Assembly: GCA_040381035.1 (NCBI GenBank)
Contig: JBEIHY010000005.1
Location: 1-64,000 of the forward strand
Source: REEB506 sp040381035
GTDB lineage: Bacteria; Pseudomonadota; Alphaproteobacteria; Caulobacterales; Aquidulcibacteraceae
Length of the DNA: 64,000 bases
Reading direction: 5' to 3'
A model generated the notes under the pieces. It was not told where the DNA came from and did not search any database. It saw nothing but the letters and a program-made list of their open reading frames with translations. The position numbers and the translations under genes are program-made. Shown here in pieces: positions 24,135-33,469 of this stretch. The stretch's first letter is position 1. Each line of letters begins with the position of its first letter.

Positions 24135-25685
24135 ATGTCGGCGCGTCCTTTGAGGTGCGGTATGATACAATCGGTCGCAGCAACGTTTCGCTGGCCAGCG
24201 ATCTCAATGCCGGCCGCGGTGCTGCTGGGGCTTGTCGCCATCCAAGCCATTTGGACCCTGGCGTTTCCGACGCCCTTGGCTTGGGACTATTTGAACCACG
24301 CCGCGCGACTGGAAGTTATCAACAGTGCGCTCGATGATCCTTTGCGGCGCGACTATCAGGTCGTTTGGGGCCTGATCCCCAATCTTGGATTGGACCTGGC
24401 TGGCATCGCGCTGTCGCCTTGGCTGTCGGCGGAAACGGCCACCCGCCTGGTTTGGTTTGTCGGCTTTGTCGGCGCCCCCTTGGCGACGTGGCTGCTGCAA
24501 CGGCAATTATACGGCCACAGCCAACCGAGCCTGCCGCTGGCAAGCGTCTTGATGTTCAATCTCGCGATCACCGCCGGATTGATCAACTACGCCCTGAGCA
24601 TGGTCGTTGGCCTGTTGGCGCTGACCTTGTGGCTGCGTTGGCGCGACCGGCCTTGGTGGTTGCGCCTTCTTGCGTTCAATCTTTTGTCGGTATGCCTGTA
24701 TGTTTTTCACATCGGGGCTTTGGCCGGCGTGGTTGGCCTGATTGGCCTGATTGAACTTCTCGACCGGCGGTCATGGGCGAGCTTCTGGCGCGCCGCGCGC
24801 GTGCTTGCCTACTTTGCGGCAGGCCTTGGGCTGTCAGCGGCGAGCGCGCCGGTGGACCCGTTCTTTGTCCTCGACTCATCCAAGTTTTTTGCGCTCATCG
24901 GCCCGGTCTTCGCCGGCTGGATTTGGCTTGCCGCGATTGAGGTCGTGGTGTTCCTGACGTGCCTGTATTTCCTCGCCAGGGGCGGCTTTCTGCGCTTCCA
25001 TCCGCTGCTGGGCCCCCCGCTTTTGATCTTCTGCTGTGTGCTGGCCGTGGCGCCGACATCGCTGGGCGCGACCTCACTGCTGGATTCCCGCTTGGCGATC
25101 TTTGCGGGGTTTGTTGCTGTGGCGGCGATGGAGATCGATCGCAAGAAACTGGCCCTGATTGCCGGGGCGGCGTTGGTCTCGGTCTGCGTCAAACTGATCG
25201 CGCTGACGCCGGCCTGGCAAACCCATCAGCTCAATCGCCAAGGGTTGTCGCAGCTGGGGGCGGATCTGCCGGCTGGGGCAAGGCTGGTGGTGGCCGAAGC
25301 CGATCCCAAAGCCGGCGCGCCGGGATGCGCGGCCAAGACGCTCGGTGGTCTGGATCATGTGCCGGCCATCCTGGTCGCGGAGCGGCGTGTGTTTGTGCAT
25401 GTCTTGTTCAGCGGCGCCGGCATGCAGCCGTTGCAGATCAAACCCGCATTGCGCCTGCCGTGGCTGCATATGGACCTAGAAGAGCTTGCCGCCCCTGAGC
25501 GCCATCGCCATGAGCCCTGGGCCCCCGCGCTCCTGAACTGGCGGCAGAACTATCAGTATGTGGTGCTGATCAATCCGGACTGCGCTGGTCGTTCCCCTTT
25601 GGGGCTGACGGAAATCGGACGGACCAAAGCGTTCGGCCTTTATGCGGTAAAGCCCGACCTATCCCCGGCCGGCCAAACCCGCTAA
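24135..25685 (+). CDS. Uncharacterised polytopic membrane protein (GT-C-like layout)
   Basis: The 516-aa protein has about ten hydrophobic segments: residues ~25-45, 70-95, 100-120, 130-170, 180-215, 225-245, 260-290, 295-320, 325-345 and 348-365. A ~150-residue hydrophilic C-terminus with two conserved-looking Cys (PGCAAKT, NPDCAG) follows. An acidic loop PTPLAWDYLNH after the first segment and the helical bundle plus soluble tail resemble GT-C glycosyltransferases or O-antigen-type membrane enzymes, but I cannot assign a family with confidence. It stands alone between the VOC gene and gltX. AGGA about ten bases before the ATG supports the start. Confidence 0.6.
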   Translation: MSARPLRCGMIQSVAATFRWPAISMPAAVLLGLVAIQAIWTLAFPTPLAWDYLNHAARLEVINSALDDPLRRDYQVVWGLIPNLGLDLAGIALSPWLSAETATRLVWFVGFVGAPLATWLLQRQLYGHSQPSLPLASVLMFNLAITAGLINYALSMVVGLLALTLWLRWRDRPWWLRLLAFNLLSVCLYVFHIGALAGVVGLIGLIELLDRRSWASFWRAARVLAYFAAGLGLSAASAPVDPFFVLDSSKFFALIGPVFAGWIWLAAIEVVVFLTCLYFLARGGFLRFHPLLGPPLLIFCCVLAVAPTSLGATSLLDSRLAIFAGFVAVAAMEIDRKKLALIAGAALVSVCVKLIALTPAWQTHQLNRQGLSQLGADLPAGARLVVAEADPKAGAPGCAAKTLGGLDHVPAILVAERRVFVHVLFSGAGMQPLQIKPALRLPWLHMDLEELAAPERHRHEPWAPALLNWRQNYQYVVLINPDCAGRSPLGLTEIGRTKAFGLYAVKPDLSPAGQTR

Positions 25686-25733
25686 AAGCGCGCCCTTCCC
25701 GGATTCACCCCCCGGTTTCATTAGGCGCATTCC

Positions 25734-27071
25734 ATGTCTGTTCGCGTTCGCATCGCCCCTTCGCCGACCGGCAAGCTGCATGTCGGCAATGTCCGCACCG
25801 CTTTGATGAATTGGCTGTTTGCCCGCCAACATCAGGGCGTGTTCATGCTGCGCATTGACGACACCGATCTCGCCCGGTCGACCAAGGAATTTGAAGAGGC
25901 GATCTTGCGAGATTTCAAATGGTTGGGGCTTGAGTGGCAGGAAACCGCCAAACAGTCGGAGCGGTTTGACGACTATGATCGCGCCCGCGACGCCCTGGTC
26001 GCACAAGGGCTGCTTTATCCCTGTTACGAAACCGAAGACGAACTCGACCGCAAGCGCAAGATCGCCCAGTCCCGCAATCGCCCGCCGGTCTATGACCGCG
26101 CCGCGCTTAGTCTGACTGGCGATGACCGCAAGAAGCTCGAAGCCGAGGGGCGCAAGCCCCACTGGCGGTTCAAGCTCTCCGGCAAGCGGGTTGAGTGGAC
26201 GGATTTGGTCCGTGGCCCGGTGTCGATCGACACCGCCTCTTTGTCCGACCCGGTGCTGATCCGCGCGGATGGGGCCTACCTTTATACGCTGCCCAGCGTG
26301 GTCGATGACCGCGACTTCAAGATGAGCCACATCATCCGCGGCGAAGATCACGTTACCAATACCGGCGTGCAGGTGGAGATTTTTGAGGCCATCGGCGGGC
26401 CGGTTCCGGCGTTTGGGCATTTCCCGCTTCTGTCCGGCGCCGACGGCGGCAAGCTGTCCAAGCGCACCGGCAGCTTGAGCGTGGAAGATCTGCGCGAGGG
26501 CGGCTTTGAGCCGATCGCGGTGTTGTCGTGCCTGGCTAAAATCGGCACCTCCGACCCCGTGCAAATCCGCGCCAGCCTTGATGAATTGGCCGCCGAGTTC
26601 AGCTGGGACAAGATCGGCCGCGCTTCGGCCCGGTTTGACGCCGACGAACTGGAGCGCCTCAATGCGCAAGTTCTGCACGCCATGCCCTATGAACAGGCCA
26701 AGCCCCATCTGATGGCGCACAACGCCGATCTCGGCGAACTGTTCTGGAATGCCGCGCGGGCCAATATCGTCACCTGGGGCGGGGTGGGCGAGTGGGCGCA
26801 GGTCGTTACCGGCCCGATCACGCCGAAGATCGAAGACGCCGCTTTCGCCGCCGCCGCCCTGGCGCAGCTGCCGAAGGCGCCCTATGGCCCGGACAGCTGG
26901 AAGGGCTTTACCGAAGCCGTGAAAGAAAAGACCGGCGCCAAGGGCAAGGCGCTATTCATGCCGCTGCGCCAGGCGCTGACCGGCCATGACCATGGGCCCG
27001 ATATGGCGGCGATGTTTCAGCTCATCGGGCCGGAAAAGGCCGCGAAACGATTGGTCGGGCAGGCGGCTTAA
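25734..27071 (+). CDS. gltX: Glutamate--tRNA ligase
   Basis: This 445-aa class I aminoacyl-tRNA synthetase charges tRNA-Glu (or, in organisms with two copies, tRNA-Gln for transamidation). It shows RIAPSPTGKLHVGNVRTAL with the HIGH-type motif HVGN at residues 17-20 and the KMSKS-type motif KLSKRTG near 240, with FGHFPLLSGADG before it. Many Alphaproteobacteria carry two gltX genes; this one has the HVGN/KLSKR form, and specificity cannot be decided from sequence. It converges with the LOG gene with a 4-base overlap. Confidence 0.94.
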   Translation: MSVRVRIAPSPTGKLHVGNVRTALMNWLFARQHQGVFMLRIDDTDLARSTKEFEEAILRDFKWLGLEWQETAKQSERFDDYDRARDALVAQGLLYPCYETEDELDRKRKIAQSRNRPPVYDRAALSLTGDDRKKLEAEGRKPHWRFKLSGKRVEWTDLVRGPVSIDTASLSDPVLIRADGAYLYTLPSVVDDRDFKMSHIIRGEDHVTNTGVQVEIFEAIGGPVPAFGHFPLLSGADGGKLSKRTGSLSVEDLREGGFEPIAVLSCLAKIGTSDPVQIRASLDELAAEFSWDKIGRASARFDADELERLNAQVLHAMPYEQAKPHLMAHNADLGELFWNAARANIVTWGGVGEWAQVVTGPITPKIEDAAFAAAALAQLPKAPYGPDSWKGFTEAVKEKTGAKGKALFMPLRQALTGHDHGPDMAAMFQLIGPEKAAKRLVGQAA

Positions 27072-27631
27072 ATCACCTTCGTCTCCACCCGCGCCTCGAT
27101 CGCGGCCAGGGCCGCCTCAATGGTGTTGGCGCTCAGCAGCGCCTCGCTGAAAGCGGCCGGCGTCAAGTTGGCGTCGATGGTGTGTTGCATCAAAGCGAAG
27201 AACGGCGCCCAAAAATCATCCTCGGCCAGGAACACCAGCGGCTTCTTGTGCAGATCAAGCCGGCGCCACGATAACGTCTCTACCGCCTCCTCCAGCGTGC
27301 CGACGCCGCCGGGCAGGGTAATGAAGGCGTCGCTTTCATCGAGCATGATCTGTTTGCGCTCATGCATGGTGTCGACCATGCGGTGGGGCACGTCCTGGTA
27401 AACGATCTCGCGCCGGGCCAGGAAATGCGGCATCACGCCAAGCACTTCACCGCCCGCCTTGTGGGCGGCCTCCGCACAGCGCCCCATCAGGCCGACCTTG
27501 CCGCCGCCATAGACCAGCCGAACGCCGCGTTGGGCAAGCGTGATTCCCAGCCGCGTCGCCAGGTCGAGATATTCCGGCTTTGTCGTGTTGGACGAGCCGC
27601 AATAGACACAAATCGAAGTCATTTTCGTCAT
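27068..27631 (-). CDS. LOG family protein (TIGR00730 Rossmann fold)
   Basis: The 187-aa protein of the lysine-decarboxylase-like/LONELY GUY family typically hydrolyses cytokinin riboside 5'-monophosphates or other nucleotide 5'-monophosphates. The family motif PGGVGTLEE lies near residue 107-115 with MHERKQIM before it, and YGGGKVGLMG near 41-50. In bacteria it is often a nucleotide-salvage enzyme. It is divergent from the ABC exporter across 120 bases. Confidence 0.9.
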   Translation of the reverse strand: MTKMTSICVYCGSSNTTKPEYLDLATRLGITLAQRGVRLVYGGGKVGLMGRCAEAAHKAGGEVLGVMPHFLARREIVYQDVPHRMVDTMHERKQIMLDESDAFITLPGGVGTLEEAVETLSWRRLDLHKKPLVFLAEDDFWAPFFALMQHTIDANLTPAAFSEALLSANTIEAALAAIEARVETKVI

Positions 27632-27751
27632 GGCGTCCTTCTAGCATTGTTAGCCTGGAAACGGTCCAGCGGCAAAAAAGAGGCAAGACCTGCGCCCGCC
27701 TTTGCGCTTAGCCGCATTGCGGTCCGGCGCGCGTGGCCTTACCTGAAAGCC

Positions 27752-29593
27752 ATGAGACCACCCCATGTCGCGCCCCGTTCCGGCGCCCCGGCCGCCGAGG
27801 CCGACGACCCAGCCCAATCCGTCACCAAAAGTATCCGCCGCCTGATGGTTCTGATCGGCGGTTTGAACGAGGCGGGCGTGCGTTTGCGGCTGTGGGCGGC
27901 GTTGGCGCTGACGCTGGCGGCCAAGGTGCTGGCCGTGTTTTCGCCTTTGGCGCTGGCTGACGGCATCAACCGGCTGAGCAAGGGCGATCAGGAAGGCCTG
28001 TTCGGGCTGTTCATGGGCCTGGTTGGATTATGGGCAGCGATGCGCTTTGCCTCAACCGCCGGGCCGCAAATCCGCGATGCGATTTTTTCGCCAGTGTCGG
28101 AGCAGGCCCAGCGCCGCGCCGGGCGTGCGGTGTTTTCCCATGTCCATTCGCTGAGCGTCAGGTTTCACCAGTCCAAGCGCACCGGCGCGCTCAACCGCAC
28201 GATCGAGCGCGGCGTGCGGGCAATTGATTTTCTGCTGCGGTTCCTTGCTTTCAATATCGCGCCCACCGTGATCGAACTGGCGCTCGCCGCCGGCGTGCTC
28301 GCCTGGAAATATGGCTGGGAGTTTTCCCTGATCGCGGCCGCGACCGTGGGGGTTTATGCCTGGATCACGTTCGGGATCACAGAATGGCGCCTCGCCCACC
28401 GCCGCGAGATGAACGACAAAGACACCGAAGCCAGCGCCCGCGCCGTCGACAGCCTGATAAACTTCGAAACCGTGAAAAGCTTCGGCGCTGAAGCCCGCGA
28501 AACCGAACGCTTCGACCGCGCGCTCGCAGGCTATGCCCAGGCCGCGGTGCGCTCCAACACCTCGCTGGTGGTGCTGAACGTCGCCCAGGCGCTGCTGATG
28601 AATCTCGGCCTGGCAGCGATTGTGGCCTTCGCCGGCTCGCGGGTTTTGGGCTCCGAGATGGGGCCGGGCGACATCACGGCCGTGATGCTCATCATGCTCA
28701 ATCTCTATGCTCCGCTGAACATTCTTGGCTTTGCCTATCGCGAGATCAAGCAATCGAGCATCGACATGGAAAAGATGTTCGTGCTGCTCGATGAAAAGCC
28801 GGACGTGGCCGATGCGCCGGGCGCGGGGACGCTCGTTGCGAAGGGCGGAGCGGTGGCGTTTGAGGGTGTCGGCTTTGCCCATGACGGGCGCGATGTCGGC
28901 CTGCATGGCGTCTCGTTCGTGGCGCCAGCGGGCAAGACCACCGCGATTGTAGGTCCCAGCGGCGCCGGAAAATCCACTGTTTTGAAGCTCTTGTTGCGCT
29001 TCTATGACCCAACCAAGGGCCAAGTCGCCATTGACGGCGTCGACATCAAAACCGTCACGCAATCCAGTTTGCGCGCCGCCCTTGGCCTCGTGCCGCAAGA
29101 CGTCGTGCTGTTCAACGACACGATCCGCTACAACATCGCCTATGGCCGCCCCGAGGCCTCGCACGAAGACCTGCGCGAAGCCGCCCGCCAGGCGCGGCTG
29201 TTGGCGTTTATCGAAGGCCTGCCGCAGGGCTGGGACACGAAAGTTGGTGAGCGCGGCTTGAAGCTTTCAGGCGGGGAGCGCCAGCGCGTCGGCATTGCCC
29301 GGGTCATTGTGAAAAACCCGCCGATTTTGATTTTGGATGAAGCGACATCATCGCTCGACAGCCGCACCGAAGCGGAGGTGCAGGCCGCGCTCGAAGACGC
29401 CAGCCGCGGCCGTACGACCCTGGTGGTCGCCCACCGCCTGTCAACCATCGCCGGCGCCGATCAGATTCTGGTGCTGAAGGACGGCGCGATCGTGGAACGC
29501 GGGACCCATGGCGATCTCGTCGCAATGGGCGGGGAATATGCCGAGCTGTGGGCGCGCCAGGCGGAGGAGCCGCAGGAGGCGGTTGCGGCCTGA
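27752..29593 (+). CDS. ABC exporter of the Atm1/HMT1 type (fused permease and ATPase)
   Basis: The 613-aa half-transporter has a six-helix membrane domain over residues ~40-340, with NILGFAYREIKQSSIDMEKMF near 326-346, the Atm1 signature, then an ATPase domain (Walker A GPSGAGKST near 399, LSGGERQR near 507, Walker B ILILDEATSSLDS). Atm1-type exporters move glutathione-based or persulfide species, linked to Fe-S and heavy-metal homeostasis, from the cytoplasm. The ATG at 27752 starts a hydrophilic N-terminus; a longer open frame runs antisense through the LOG gene and is rejected. It probably functions as a homodimer. Confidence 0.88.
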   Translation: MRPPHVAPRSGAPAAEADDPAQSVTKSIRRLMVLIGGLNEAGVRLRLWAALALTLAAKVLAVFSPLALADGINRLSKGDQEGLFGLFMGLVGLWAAMRFASTAGPQIRDAIFSPVSEQAQRRAGRAVFSHVHSLSVRFHQSKRTGALNRTIERGVRAIDFLLRFLAFNIAPTVIELALAAGVLAWKYGWEFSLIAAATVGVYAWITFGITEWRLAHRREMNDKDTEASARAVDSLINFETVKSFGAEARETERFDRALAGYAQAAVRSNTSLVVLNVAQALLMNLGLAAIVAFAGSRVLGSEMGPGDITAVMLIMLNLYAPLNILGFAYREIKQSSIDMEKMFVLLDEKPDVADAPGAGTLVAKGGAVAFEGVGFAHDGRDVGLHGVSFVAPAGKTTAIVGPSGAGKSTVLKLLLRFYDPTKGQVAIDGVDIKTVTQSSLRAALGLVPQDVVLFNDTIRYNIAYGRPEASHEDLREAARQARLLAFIEGLPQGWDTKVGERGLKLSGGERQRVGIARVIVKNPPILILDEATSSLDSRTEAEVQAALEDASRGRTTLVVAHRLSTIAGADQILVLKDGAIVERGTHGDLVAMGGEYAELWARQAEEPQEAVAA

Positions 29594-29608
29594 TCCAGCA
29601 CACAAAGC

Positions 29609-30100
29609 TCAGATCATTTTGCGCACCATCTCCAGCGCGGCCGCCACGGTCGCCAAGCGGATCTCCGTGCGGCCGATTTCGCCGAAGCGATGGGCTTCGT
29701 GCAGGATCGCCTTGTTTTCACGCGCCACAGCGATGTGAACGAGGCCGACCGGCTTCAAAGCCGAACCGCCGCCGGGGCCGGCAACGCCGGTGATCGACAC
29801 CGCGATATTGGCCCGGCTTTCGCGCAGCGCGCCTTCCGCCATCATCCGCGCCACCGGCTCGCTCACCGCGCCCATGTCCGCAATCAGATCGCCCGGCACG
29901 CGGAGCATCTCCATTTTGGCGCGATTGGAATAGGTGACGAAGCCGCGATCGACGACATCAGAGGAGCCGGGGATTTCGGTGAGCAACGCTGCGACTAGCC
30001 CGCCCGTGCAGCTTTCGGCGGTGGCGATCTTCAGGCGCCGCGCACGACATTCCTCGAGCGTCAACCGCGCCAGCATCAACAAGCCCTCGTCAAACATCAT
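29609..30100 (-). CDS. pncC: CinA-family nicotinamide-nucleotide amidohydrolase PncC
   Basis: The 163-aa stand-alone C-terminal CinA domain deamidates nicotinamide mononucleotide to NaMN in the pyridine nucleotide cycle. It carries ATAESCTGGLVAALLTEIPGSS near residues 26-47, GFVTYSNRAK, GAVSEPVARMMAEGA and SITGVAGPGGGS, all family-typical. The ATG at 30100 (or 30097) overlaps the 3' end of ispDF, so translation is likely coupled. It lies tail to tail with the Atm1-type gene with 15 bases between stops. Confidence 0.92.
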   Translation of the reverse strand: MMFDEGLLMLARLTLEECRARRLKIATAESCTGGLVAALLTEIPGSSDVVDRGFVTYSNRAKMEMLRVPGDLIADMGAVSEPVARMMAEGALRESRANIAVSITGVAGPGGGSALKPVGLVHIAVARENKAILHEAHRFGEIGRTEIRLATVAAALEMVRKMI

Positions 30101-31271
30101 CGCTCTCCGGCAGCATCACCAAGGCGCTTGCCTGCGCCGCCAAGCCCTCTTGGCGCCCGGTGAAGCCCATTTCCTCCAGGGTGGTCGCCTTCACGCTGAC
30201 GCGTGCGGGCGCTATCCCCAACAGTTCGGCGGTTGCCGCGCGCATTGCTTCGCGGTGGGGTTTGATCTTCGGCCGCTCGCAGATGATCGTCACATCGACA
30301 TTGCCGATCTTGCCGCCACGGGCCGAAATCAGATCGGCGGCGTGCTTCAAAAACACCCCGGACGGCGCGCCTTTCCAGCGCGGATCCGTGGGCGGGAAAT
30401 GATCGCCGATATCGCCCGCGCCGATGGCGCCGAGCAGCGCATCGGTCAGCGCATGCCAGGCCGCATCAGCGTCCGAATGGCCGATCAGCCCGGCATTATG
30501 GGCAATCTTGACCCCGCATAGCGTGACATGATCGCCCGGCCCGAAGCGATGGGCGTCCGTTCCCGCCCCGATCCGGGGCGAAAGGCGCGGCCCAATCAGC
30601 TGCTCCAGCATTGCCAAATCCTCCGCATAGGTCAGTTTCATCAGTCGCTGTGCGCCGCCAACCAGCGCGCAAGTGAGGCCGATCGTCTCGGCGATCGCCA
30701 GGTCGTCATCAAACGTCGCGTCATCGGCGATCGCTTTCAGTCCGGCGCGAAACGGCGCCAGCCGCACCGTTTGCGGCGTTTGCACGCGATGCAGCCCAGA
30801 GCGGGAAGGCCCAGAGATTGCGCCGCGCTCGGTCTCGACCTTGAGTGCATCAGCCACCGCCAAAGCCGGGGCGACGGCGCCGATCTGCGGCGTGAAACCA
30901 GCCACCATCTTGGCGATCATCGCCGGCGTTAAACCCGGCCGGGCGGCGTCGTGGATATGGACCAGCTCGGCCTCATCGTCGCGCAGCGCGGCGATCCCGG
31001 CGCGCACCGAAGCCGTGCGCGTCGCGCCGCCAGCAACAAACCGCAGTCCGTCAAGGCCGGCCAAGATCGCTTCGGCCTCGGCCTGACGGGCGGGGTCCAA
31101 CACTACAATGATCGGTGCGACGCCGGCCGCCGCAAACGCCTCAATCGACCAGCGCAGAACCGGCTTGCCGGCCAGCGTCATGAATTGCTTGGGCCGGTCA
31201 AAGCCGGTCCGGGCGCCAATTCCGGCGGCGACAAGGATGGCCGCCTGTCGGAGCGGGGCGTTCGCGCTCAC
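30090..31271 (-). CDS. ispDF: Bifunctional IspDF (MEP pathway)
   Basis: This 393-aa fusion of 2-C-methyl-D-erythritol 4-phosphate cytidylyltransferase (residues ~1-230) and 2-C-methyl-D-erythritol 2,4-cyclodiphosphate synthase (~235-393) catalyses two non-consecutive steps of isoprenoid precursor synthesis. IspD shows PKQFMTLAGKPVLRW near 28-42 and HDAARPGLTP; IspF shows GTDAHRFGPG with metal ligands Asp/His, LIGHSDADAAWHALTDALLGA and GDIGDHFPPTDP. The GTG at 31271 with AGGA upstream matches the IspD N-terminus; a longer frame to 31499 is antisense to dusB. The fusion is usual in Alphaproteobacteria. Confidence 0.95.
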   Translation of the reverse strand: MSANAPLRQAAILVAAGIGARTGFDRPKQFMTLAGKPVLRWSIEAFAAAGVAPIIVVLDPARQAEAEAILAGLDGLRFVAGGATRTASVRAGIAALRDDEAELVHIHDAARPGLTPAMIAKMVAGFTPQIGAVAPALAVADALKVETERGAISGPSRSGLHRVQTPQTVRLAPFRAGLKAIADDATFDDDLAIAETIGLTCALVGGAQRLMKLTYAEDLAMLEQLIGPRLSPRIGAGTDAHRFGPGDHVTLCGVKIAHNAGLIGHSDADAAWHALTDALLGAIGAGDIGDHFPPTDPRWKGAPSGVFLKHAADLISARGGKIGNVDVTIICERPKIKPHREAMRAATAELLGIAPARVSVKATTLEEMGFTGRQEGLAAQASALVMLPESDDV

Positions 31272-31349
31272 GGTGAAATCCTGCGGCTGTTTTGCATCGC
31301 AACAAGAAACTCCTTGGCGCCCACAAAACAGGCGCCATAAAGATAGGCA

Positions 31350-32360
31350 ATGCTTCTGCCGATCGATCTCGGCGGCCGCAAGATCGCGCGGCCGGTTCTT
31401 TTGGCGCCCATGGCGGGCGTCACCGATCTGCCGTTCCGCCGGCAGGCGCAAGCCTTTGGCGCATCTTATGTCGTCTCGGAAATGGTCGCCAGCGACCAAC
31501 TGGCGCGATCGCGGCGCGATGTGGTGCGCCGGGCCGCCGGATCAGGCGTGATCGAGCCGCTGGTGATCCAGCTCGCTGGGCGTGAGCCGCACTGGATGGC
31601 GACCGGCGCCAAGCTTGCCGAACAGGCCGGTGCTGATGTGATCGACATTAATATGGGCTGCCCGGCGAAATCGGTGACCACTGGCCTCAGCGGCTCGGCT
31701 TTGATGCGCGAACCGGATCTGGCGCTGCGCCTGATCGAAGCGACAGTCAACGCCACCGCCAAACCCGTGACGCTCAAGATGCGCCTGGGCTGGGATCATA
31801 ACGATCTCAACGCCCCCGCGCTTGCAGCGCGCGCGCAGGCTGCGGGCGTGCGGATGATCACGGTGCATGGCCGCACGCGCTGCCAATTCTATAAGGGCAG
31901 CGCCGATTGGGCGGCGGTGCGTGCAACGGTTGAAGCCGTCTCCATCCCGGTGATCGTCAATGGCGATATCGCCACCGCCGCTGACGCGCGCCTGGCCTTG
32001 GCGCAGTCGGGCGCGGCCGGCGCGATGATCGGGCGGGCTGCGCAAGGCAAGCCTTGGCTGCCGGCCCAGATCGCCGCCGAGCTGATCGATGGCGCGGTTC
32101 ATGGCCAACCAACGCCGGAGGTGATCCTGGCCGGGCTTTTGGCCCTGCATGAAGACAGCTTGAACCTGTATGGCAAAGCGCTGGGCCAGAAGGTCGCGCG
32201 CAAGCATATCGCTTGGGGCCTATCGGCCGCGCTGGCGCGGATGTCGGACGACGCCATGAAAACCTTGCGGGCCCGTTTGCTCACCGAGGATGACCCGGCG
32301 CGGCTGCGGGCCGCGCTGATCGCGGTGTTCGCTGAAGACCAGGAGGCGTTGGCCGCATGA
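31350..32360 (+). CDS. dusB: tRNA-dihydrouridine synthase DusB
   Basis: This 336-aa FMN enzyme reduces uridines in the tRNA D-loop. It contains LAPMAGVTDLPFR near residue 20, INMGCPAKSVTTGLSGSALM around 99-118, and HGRTRCQFYKGSADW near 174 with the catalytic Cys. It starts the block dusB-ntrB-ntrC; its TGA overlaps the ntrB ATG. This linkage to nitrogen control genes is conserved in Alphaproteobacteria and suggests a shared promoter in the 78-base divergent region to ispDF. Confidence 0.95.
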   Translation: MLLPIDLGGRKIARPVLLAPMAGVTDLPFRRQAQAFGASYVVSEMVASDQLARSRRDVVRRAAGSGVIEPLVIQLAGREPHWMATGAKLAEQAGADVIDINMGCPAKSVTTGLSGSALMREPDLALRLIEATVNATAKPVTLKMRLGWDHNDLNAPALAARAQAAGVRMITVHGRTRCQFYKGSADWAAVRATVEAVSIPVIVNGDIATAADARLALAQSGAAGAMIGRAAQGKPWLPAQIAAELIDGAVHGQPTPEVILAGLLALHEDSLNLYGKALGQKVARKHIAWGLSAALARMSDDAMKTLRARLLTEDDPARLRAALIAVFAEDQEALAA

Positions 32361-33469
32361 GTGTGAAAGCCCCGCCCCAGCATGATCTGCGCCCGGCCCA
32401 GCCGCCAGACGCCGAGAAGTGGCTCGACGGCTTGCCCCACGCCGTGCTCGGCGTGGAGGCCAATGGCCGAATTCGGTACGTGAATGCCGCCGCGGTCGTG
32501 CTGCTCGGCGGCGCCGGCGGGCTGTTGGGCCGGGCTTTGCGCGATGTGTTTGGGCCCGACAGTGTGGCGGCGGCGGTGGTGGCGGCGGCGGCCGAGCGGC
32601 GTGGGCCGGTTTCGGCGCATGATGTGGTGATTGAAATCGCCGGGCTGGGCGCGGCGGATTTGTCTGCCGCGCCCTTGGAGGACGGCCGGTTCATAGCGCT
32701 GAGCGTGTGTGTCGCCAATTCAACGCACGCCGCCCGCGATATGCGCCCTGCGCCCGCGATTGCGCGCACGCTTGCCCATGAAGTGCGCAATCCGCTGGCT
32801 GGCATTCGCGCCGCTGCTCAGCTGATCGGCAAAGGCGCTGGCAAGGACGCCGATCTTGCCCAATTGGCCGACCTGATCGTGGCCGAGGCCGATCGCATCC
32901 GCCGCTTGACCGATCGGCTCGATGGCCTCGATGGATTGGCTCCGCCGCGCTTGAGCGCGGTGAATGTGCATCAGGCGCTTGATCGCGTGCGCGGCCTGAT
33001 TGCGCCGATGTTTCCAAATGTCAGCTTGAGCGAACATTTCGATCCGTCCTTGCCAGAGCTGAGCGCCGATTTCGACCAGTTGATCCAAGCGTTCTTGAAC
33101 ATTGCCAAAAACGGTGCGGAAGCCGCTTTGAGCGGCCCCCACAAGGATGCAGCCCATCTGCGCATTTCCACCGCCTACCGCGCCGGCCTCAGGGTGCGCA
33201 GCGGCGCCGGCGCCTCCGCCCGCGGCGCTTTGGAAGTGGCGTTTGAAGACAATGGCGCAGGCTTGCCGCCGGACCTGCAGGCGCGGGTGTTTGAGCCGTT
33301 CTTCACCACCAAAAAAGGCGGGGTGGGCTTGGGGCTTGCCGTCGCCATGGAAATCGTGCGCCGCCACGAAGGCTGGATCGAAGCCGATGGCCGGCCCGGG
33401 CGCACGCAGTTCCGCGTGCTGTTGCCGTTCGACCGCCCAAGCGCGCGCTTGAGCAAGGAAACCCCATGA
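32357..33469 (+). CDS. ntrB: Nitrogen sensor histidine kinase NtrB
   Basis: This 370-aa cytoplasmic kinase/phosphatase controls NtrC in response to PII and glutamine status. The PAS domain covers residues ~22-120, the HisKA box TLAHEVRNPLAGIRA carries His141, and the HATPase has N box NIAKNGAEAA near 246, G1 DNGAG near 296 and FTTKKGGVGLGLAVA near 315. It is translationally coupled to dusB upstream and ntrC downstream (4-base overlaps). Confidence 0.95.
   Translation: MSVKAPPQHDLRPAQPPDAEKWLDGLPHAVLGVEANGRIRYVNAAAVVLLGGAGGLLGRALRDVFGPDSVAAAVVAAAAERRGPVSAHDVVIEIAGLGAADLSAAPLEDGRFIALSVCVANSTHAARDMRPAPAIARTLAHEVRNPLAGIRAAAQLIGKGAGKDADLAQLADLIVAEADRIRRLTDRLDGLDGLAPPRLSAVNVHQALDRVRGLIAPMFPNVSLSEHFDPSLPELSADFDQLIQAFLNIAKNGAEAALSGPHKDAAHLRISTAYRAGLRVRSGAGASARGALEVAFEDNGAGLPPDLQARVFEPFFTTKKGGVGLGLAVAMEIVRRHEGWIEADGRPGRTQFRVLLPFDRPSARLSKETP

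Noticed and set aside
31272..31499. 76-residue extension of IspDF
   Set aside because: It overlaps the start of dusB on the other strand; the GTG at 31271 with AGGA upstream matches the IspD N-terminus.
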